A stretch of DNA of 10,578 bases from assembly GCA_029287755.1 (NCBI GenBank), contig JARFQM010000058.1, positions 1 through 10,578 of the forward strand, written 5' to 3'. A program made the translations under genes and the position numbers. Shown here piece by piece: positions 7,164-10,578 of the stretch. Positions within the stretch are counted from its first letter, which is position 1. The number at the start of each line of letters is the position of its first letter. The DNA is from Desulfofustis sp. GTDB taxonomy: Bacteria > Desulfobacterota > Desulfobulbia > Desulfobulbales > Desulfocapsaceae. The notes beneath the pieces are model-generated. The model made no database searches. It had not been told where the DNA came from and was given only the letters and a program-made list of their open reading frames with translations.

Positions 7164-7418
7164 GTTGAGGACCATCCTGCCTTTCTTCCATATTGTAGTG
7201 ATGTTCTGCCGGTTAAAAATAAATTCACTAGCAATCACCTGGTAAGGAAGGAGCAGGAAAGCGTTATCTCGGGGATATTGCCTTGGCTTGCGCAGTGCAC
7301 AAGTCCGCTGCTGCTGCTCACCTGGGGCAATACTATAAGGGACAAGCGTGGATTCATCGATTATGATGGGTGCAGTCCTGCTGTGTTATTTTTTTTCTGA
7401 GCCATGAGGTGAGCCAAC

Positions 7419-8330
7419 GTGTCCCGAACTTATGCATACGACACCCTGCATATGGGTCGATCCTCCATCGATCTCTATGCCAATGAGATTGGTGCGCCGT
7501 TTGAGGAAATAAAGAGTTTTGGCGCCTTCGTCGGGGGGTCGCCGACCAACATCAGCGTCGGTGCCACCAGGCTTGGCTTGAAATCGGCTCTGCTCACCGG
7601 GATCGGAGAAGATCCGGTGGGCGATTTTATCCTCAATTTCCTCACCAAGGAGGGGGTCGAGACCGCCTTCATTGTCCGCAAACCAGGCCACCGCACCAGC
7701 GCGGTGGCGCTGGGCATCGAACCGCCGGATAAATTTCCCCTGGTCTATTACCGGGAAAACTGTGCCGACATGGAGCTGACCATGGACGACGTCCTTGCCG
7801 CCCCTGTCGCCACCAGTAAAATCCTGCAGTTTGCCGGTACCAACCTCTACAAAGACCCCTGCCGCACGGCAACCTTCTTCGCCGCTGAGCTGGCCCGGGA
7901 AACCGGTACCGAAGTGGTGCTCGACCTCGATTTCAGACCCGACCAGTGGCACGACCCCAGAGCGTTCGGGGTGACCATACGCTCGATTCTCTCCAAGGTC
8001 GATATCGTCATCGGCACCGAGGATGAAATCAATGGTGCGATGCTGGCCGAGGCCGAGCAAGTTCAGCTCACCCATTCGCAGATCTCGGACGCCAGGGTCG
8101 CGGGCGATACCGATCAGGCGATAAAAACATTACTCTCGCTGGGCCCCAAGGCCGTCCTGGAAAAACGGGGCGCGGAGGGAGTGCGGATTCATCTCGACAA
8201 GGGCGATGCTGCCGTCGAGCGGATCGACGCTCCGGGCTATCCTGTAGAGATATACAATATACTCGGCGCCGGTGATGCCTTTGGCGCCGGGTTTTTCTAC
8301 GGGCATGTGAGCGGCTGGGGCTGGTACTAA
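7419..8330 (+). CDS. iolC: 5-dehydro-2-deoxygluconokinase, truncated by in-frame TAA
   Basis: IolC phosphorylates 5-dehydro-2-deoxy-D-gluconate with ATP in myo-inositol catabolism (cytoplasm; PfkB/ribokinase superfamily). The 303 residues show PfkB signature 1 (FVGGSPTNISVGATRLG, about 37-53), the IolC-typical block VVLDLDFRPDQWHDP (about 166-180), IGTEDE, and signature 2 ILGAGDAFGAGF with catalytic base D286. The GTG start has GAGGTGAG at 7406-7412. A TAA at 8328-8330 interrupts the frame right after GWGWY, where the family normally continues with lysine or similar and GNACGAIVVTRHG. A one-base change from AAA would explain it. The lost 38 residues form the last helices, near the adenine pocket, so activity is doubtful. 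No other iol gene is in the window, so it is an orphan. Either a true nonsense mutation or a sequencing error. Confidence 0.88.
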   Translation: MSRTYAYDTLHMGRSSIDLYANEIGAPFEEIKSFGAFVGGSPTNISVGATRLGLKSALLTGIGEDPVGDFILNFLTKEGVETAFIVRKPGHRTSAVALGIEPPDKFPLVYYRENCADMELTMDDVLAAPVATSKILQFAGTNLYKDPCRTATFFAAELARETGTEVVLDLDFRPDQWHDPRAFGVTIRSILSKVDIVIGTEDEINGAMLAEAEQVQLTHSQISDARVAGDTDQAIKTLLSLGPKAVLEKRGAEGVRIHLDKGDAAVERIDAPGYPVEIYNILGAGDAFGAGFFYGHVSGWGWY

Positions 8331-8447
8331 TCGGCCCGGCTGGGCAATGCCTGCGGTGCCATCGTGGTTACCAGGCACGGCTGCGCAAACTTCATGCCGA
8401 CGATGGAGGAGGTTGCAGATTTCGTTGACGGTCGTGGAGGCTTTTGA
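8331..8447 (+). pseudogene. iolC: Detached C-terminal coding part of iolC
   Basis: Directly after the TAA, and in the same frame, 38 codons read SARLGNACGAIVVTRHGCAN and FMPTMEEVADFVDGRGGF before a TGA at 8445-8447. This is the conserved IolC C-terminus, with the GNACGAIVVTRHGCANFMPT block intact and no further damage. Joined across the stop, the gene would be 342 residues, close to the usual IolC length. It has no start of its own and should be silent unless the stop is read through; the base after TAA is T, a context that generally favours termination. The intact remainder implies that the mutation is recent or is an error in the assembly. Confidence 0.85.
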
Positions 8448-8557
8448 GAACTCGCCGGTGTTGCGCATGAATTGTATCCACTACAACTTACCTAGCTTAC
8501 GCGTGCGGTAAAGGGAACACTGCCCGCGGACTTTTTTTCATTTATCTTCCCTGCCAG

Positions 8558-8588
8558 TTGATTTCTTTATTTTTCTACACATTATTAT
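8558..8588 (+). promoter_or_regulatory. Possible promoter upstream of the sulfatase gene
   Basis: In the AT-rich 205-bp gap before the sulfatase, TTGATT (8558-8563) is followed by TATTAT (8583-8588), five of six bases of a -10 box, with a long 19-nt spacer; TTATTA one base earlier gives 18 nt. The spacing is not ideal, so this is tentative. A T-run at 8532-8538 after a weak GCGG/CCGC hairpin might end transcription from iolC just before it. Confidence 0.3.
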
Positions 8589-8651
8589 CCTGTAGGGGAT
8601 GTCCTGTCCTCAACAACTAATTTATTTTCCATCTTGATATAGGAGGGAACT

Positions 8652-10244
8652 ATGAGGAAGTTTCACATGAGGGTGTTAATGCTGACAACTGCTTTGGTTC
8701 TGGTGGCAGCCGGTTCAGCATTTAGTGCCGACAAACCCAATATCCTGGTTGTCTGGGGAGATGATGTGGGCCAGTCCAACATCAGCTATTTCACCCGCGG
8801 CCTGATGGGCTACCAGACGCCAAATATCGACCGCATTGGCAAAGAAGGCATGACTTTTACCGACTATTACGGCGAGCAGAGCTGTACTGCTGGCCGTGCC
8901 AGTTTTATCATGGGACAGTCCGTATTTCGCACCGGCCTTTCCAAGGTCGGCCTGCCAGGAGCCCAGGAGGGTATGCAGGAGGTGAATCCGACCATCGCCG
9001 GGCTGCTGAAAGCCCAGGGCTATGCCACCGGACAGTTCGGCAAGAATCATCTGGGTGATCGTGATGAGCATTTACCCACCAATCACGGCTTTGATGAGTT
9101 TTTCGGCAACCTCTACCATCTGAATGCCGAGGAAGAGCCTGAAAATGAGGACTATCCGGGAGATATGCTCGTAGCCGATGGCGTGACTTTCAGGGAAAAA
9201 TTTGGACCCAGAGGCGTTATTCATTCCTGGGCCAACCCGGATGGTACCCAGCGAATAGAAGACACTGGACCGTTGACCAAGAAGAGAATGGAAACCGTCG
9301 ATGACGAAACATCCGATGCGGCTATCGAATTCATCGAGCGCCAGCAGGCTGCCGGCAAGCCCTGGTTTGTCTGGTGGAGCGGCACCCGCATGCATTTCAG
9401 AACTCATGTGAGCGAGGAGAATATGGCCAAGGCCAAGGAGATCTACCCTGGCGCGGATGAGTACACCGCCGGCATGATCGAGCATGACGCGGACATCGGG
9501 AAATTCCTCGAAAAACTAGATGAGATGGGTATCGCCGATAACACCATCGTTTTCTATTCTACGGATAACGGCCCCCACATGAATACCTGGCCCGATGCGG
9601 CAATGACACCGTTTCGCGGAGAGAAGAACACCAACTGGGAAGGCGGCTGGCGGGTTCCTGCCATGGTGCGCTGGCCCGGCAAAATCAAGGAAGGCGTCTG
9701 GTCCAACGAGATCATGCACCATATGGACTGGCTGCCGACCTTTCTGGCTGCGGCAGGTGCCGATGACATCAAGGAACAGTTGAAAAAAGGCGGTGTTACG
9801 GCCATCAACAGGACCTATAAAAACAACCTCGATGGCTACAACTTCCTGCCCTATCTCAACGGCCAGCAGGAAAAAGGGCCGCGTGACGAGATCTTCTACT
9901 TTTCTGATGACGGAGACCTGACCGCGCTTCGTTTCCGTGACTGGAAGATCATCTTCATGGAACAGCGTGCCGAGGCCACTTTCCAGGCCTGGCGTGAGCC
10001 GTTTATACCCCTGCGGGCACCGCTGATCGAGAATCTGCGCCGCGATCCCTACGAACGCGGTATGGTGACCTCAAACACCTATGATGACTGGTGGCTTGAC
10101 CGGGCTTTTCTGCTGGTGCCGGCCCAGACCTATGTGGGACAATTTCTGCAAACCTTTGTGGAATTTCCTCCCAGTCAGAAGGCTGCCAGCTTCAGCCTTG
10201 AGAGGGTAATGGACACCTTGAGCGATGGCGGGGGAGCCAGGTAA
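8652..10244 (+). CDS. Exported sulfatase (arylsulfatase type, FGly-dependent)
   Basis: The 530-residue protein belongs to the type I sulfatase family, which hydrolyses sulfate esters. A Sec-type signal peptide spans about 1-26 (hydrophobic MLTTALVLVAAG, cleavage likely after AFSA), so it acts in the periplasm or outside. The activation motif is C78-T-A-G-R82 (QSCTAGRAS), where C78 must become formylglycine by a maturase (anSME or FGE) that is not in the window. Metal and active-site residues visible are D37-D38 in WGDDVGQ, K131 and H133 in GKNHLGD, H248 in RMHFRTH, D305-N306 in STDNGPH and K325 in RGEKNTNWEGGWRVP. Length fits the family. The start has a strong AGGAGG at 8641-8646. Transcription ends at a strong terminator (10277-10316), so it is probably a single-gene unit. 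The substrate is not predictable from sequence alone. Confidence 0.93.
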   Translation: MRKFHMRVLMLTTALVLVAAGSAFSADKPNILVVWGDDVGQSNISYFTRGLMGYQTPNIDRIGKEGMTFTDYYGEQSCTAGRASFIMGQSVFRTGLSKVGLPGAQEGMQEVNPTIAGLLKAQGYATGQFGKNHLGDRDEHLPTNHGFDEFFGNLYHLNAEEEPENEDYPGDMLVADGVTFREKFGPRGVIHSWANPDGTQRIEDTGPLTKKRMETVDDETSDAAIEFIERQQAAGKPWFVWWSGTRMHFRTHVSEENMAKAKEIYPGADEYTAGMIEHDADIGKFLEKLDEMGIADNTIVFYSTDNGPHMNTWPDAAMTPFRGEKNTNWEGGWRVPAMVRWPGKIKEGVWSNEIMHHMDWLPTFLAAAGADDIKEQLKKGGVTAINRTYKNNLDGYNFLPYLNGQQEKGPRDEIFYFSDDGDLTALRFRDWKIIFMEQRAEATFQAWREPFIPLRAPLIENLRRDPYERGMVTSNTYDDWWLDRAFLLVPAQTYVGQFLQTFVEFPPSQKAASFSLERVMDTLSDGGGAR

Positions 10245-10276
10245 CCTCTGATCTCCATTAAATATTTCTGGCCCCA

Positions 10277-10316
10277 CAGGCCGTACTGACGAATGTCGGT
10301 GCGGCCTGTTTTTTTT
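10277..10316 (+). terminator. Strong intrinsic terminator of the sulfatase gene
   Basis: A 14-bp stem pairs CAGGCCGTACTGAC (10277-10290) with GTCGGTGCGGCCTG (10295-10308), every position paired with two G-U wobbles, around a GAAT loop, and is followed by eight T residues (10309-10316). It lies 32 bp past the sulfatase stop, as expected for a Rho-independent terminator. Confidence 0.95.
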
Positions 10317-10355
10317 AACTTGATCCTGCTCGCCAGATGAGTCGGCCTAATGTGG

Positions 10356-10384
10356 TTGCCCGGCAGCTGAATTTATTGTATAGG
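10356..10384 (+). promoter_or_regulatory. Candidate promoter for yhhQ
   Basis: TTGCCC (10356-10361) and TATAGG (10379-10384) each match four of six consensus bases and are 17 nt apart. The transcript would begin near 10391, about 31 nt before the riboswitch stem, giving a 70-nt leader. It lies after the sulfatase terminator, so yhhQ needs a promoter in about this place. Confidence 0.4.
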
Positions 10385-10421
10385 TGGGTCCTTCAGTAAT
10401 TTATTGGTAAGCAGGTTTGAC

Positions 10422-10454
10422 TCGGGTTCCCTCACCCCGGACAACAAAAAGGAA
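10422..10454 (+). promoter_or_regulatory. PreQ1-I riboswitch overlapping the yhhQ ribosome-binding site
   Basis: The leader fits the small preQ1 class I H-type pseudoknot. Stem P1 is TCGGG (10422-10426) with CCCGG (10436-10440). The loop carries TTCCCTCA and then C10435, which takes the place of the ligand-pairing cytosine just before the P1 3' arm. An A-rich tail ACAACAAAA (10441-10449) follows, and AGG (10450-10452) can pair with loop CCT (10430-10432) as P2. The element order and spacing match known translational preQ1-I switches. The P2 3' strand is part of the AAGGA Shine-Dalgarno of yhhQ, 7 nt before its ATG, so preQ1 binding should block translation. The gene controlled is a queuosine-precursor transporter, the expected target. 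Pairing is read from sequence; ligand response is inferred. Confidence 0.8.
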
Positions 10455-10460
10455 AAATAC

Positions 10461-10578
10461 ATGCCCTCCTTCACCCGCGCACAACTCGGCCGCGCCCTCG
10501 CTGTTCTCGTTACGTTTCACATTGTTGTCATCGCCGCCAGTAACTATCTGGTTCAGATTCCCTTTCAGGTCCTGGGGC
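10461..10578 (+). CDS. yhhQ: Queuosine precursor transporter, 5' end only
   Basis: Only the first 39 codons lie in the window. The peptide has a short polar start (MPSFTRAQLGR) and then a first membrane helix, AVLVTFHIVVIAASNYLVQI. The block FHxxVIxxSNYLVQxPxxxLG matches the start of E. coli YhhQ (VUT family, COG1738), a multi-spanning inner-membrane transporter that imports preQ0/preQ1, precursors of the tRNA base queuosine (family knowledge). The start is set by AAGGA at 10449-10453. The preQ1-I riboswitch immediately upstream independently supports this identity, and the two together make the call much stronger than the short fragment alone. The remaining membrane segments lie beyond the window. 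Confidence 0.85.
   Translation, partial: MPSFTRAQLGRALAVLVTFHIVVIAASNYLVQIPFQVLG

Noticed and set aside
7240..7373. Alanine-rich frame (LGDIALACAVHKSAAAAHLG) before iolC that could be a gene remnant
   Set aside because: It has no start codon after the upstream TAG, no recognisable family pattern, and the three frames here look equally plausible.
7386..8075. Minus-strand 229-codon frame opposite iolC
   Set aside because: The plus frame is unmistakably IolC; the minus product has no recognisable domain.
8505..8538. Possible terminator after iolC
   Set aside because: The GCGG/CCGC stem is only 4 bp with a loop of about 15 nt; the seven-T run alone is not enough.

Overview
The window looks like a chromosomal segment of an anaerobic or microaerophilic Gram-negative bacterium, most likely a marine or sediment deltaproteobacterium (Desulfobacterota, Desulfobulbales-like). 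The pointers are a lactate-utilisation locus in which LutB and LutA are fused, as in sulfate reducers, a Gram-negative-type Asd, an exported sulfatase, and moderately GC-rich DNA. This placement is inference from gene content only. The segment is mostly short housekeeping or accessory units, several of them damaged.

Layout: (1) Positions 1-2381, plus strand: the 3' end of lutC, then a fused lutBA/ldhH iron-sulfur protein, translationally coupled. A 27-codon remnant resembling the start of a GNAT acetyltransferase overlaps its stop. (2) 2465-4289, plus: a membrane-anchored alpha/beta hydrolase overlapping a DUF3465 protein by 4 bp, then a winged-helix-like hypothetical protein. (3) 4331-6447, minus, convergent with block 2: asd, a small start-less reading frame just upstream of it, a gamma-glutamylcyclotransferase-like gene, and a degraded membrane-protein gene coupled to it by an ATGA overlap. 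A sigma70-like promoter lies at 6486-6514. (4) 6448-7418: a sparsely coding stretch with a cluster of TGTCA/TGACA half-sites and one small basic protein. (5) 7419-10316, plus: iolC interrupted by an in-frame TAA 39 codons before its natural end, then an exported sulfatase with a strong intrinsic terminator. (6) 10317-10578, plus: a candidate promoter, a preQ1-I riboswitch that buries the ribosome-binding site, and the first 39 codons of the queuosine-precursor transporter yhhQ.

Working together: lutC/lutBA would oxidise L-lactate to pyruvate. asd feeds diaminopimelate, lysine, threonine and methionine synthesis. The sulfatase would release sulfate from exported or environmental substrates after formylglycine activation by a maturase not in the window. 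yhhQ would import queuosine precursors under feedback from preQ1. I found no convincing wholly new multi-gene system. The strongest non-obvious signals are the preQ1 riboswitch and a recurring pattern of gene decay: GNAT stub, membrane-protein remnant, start-less ORF and iolC nonsense codon.
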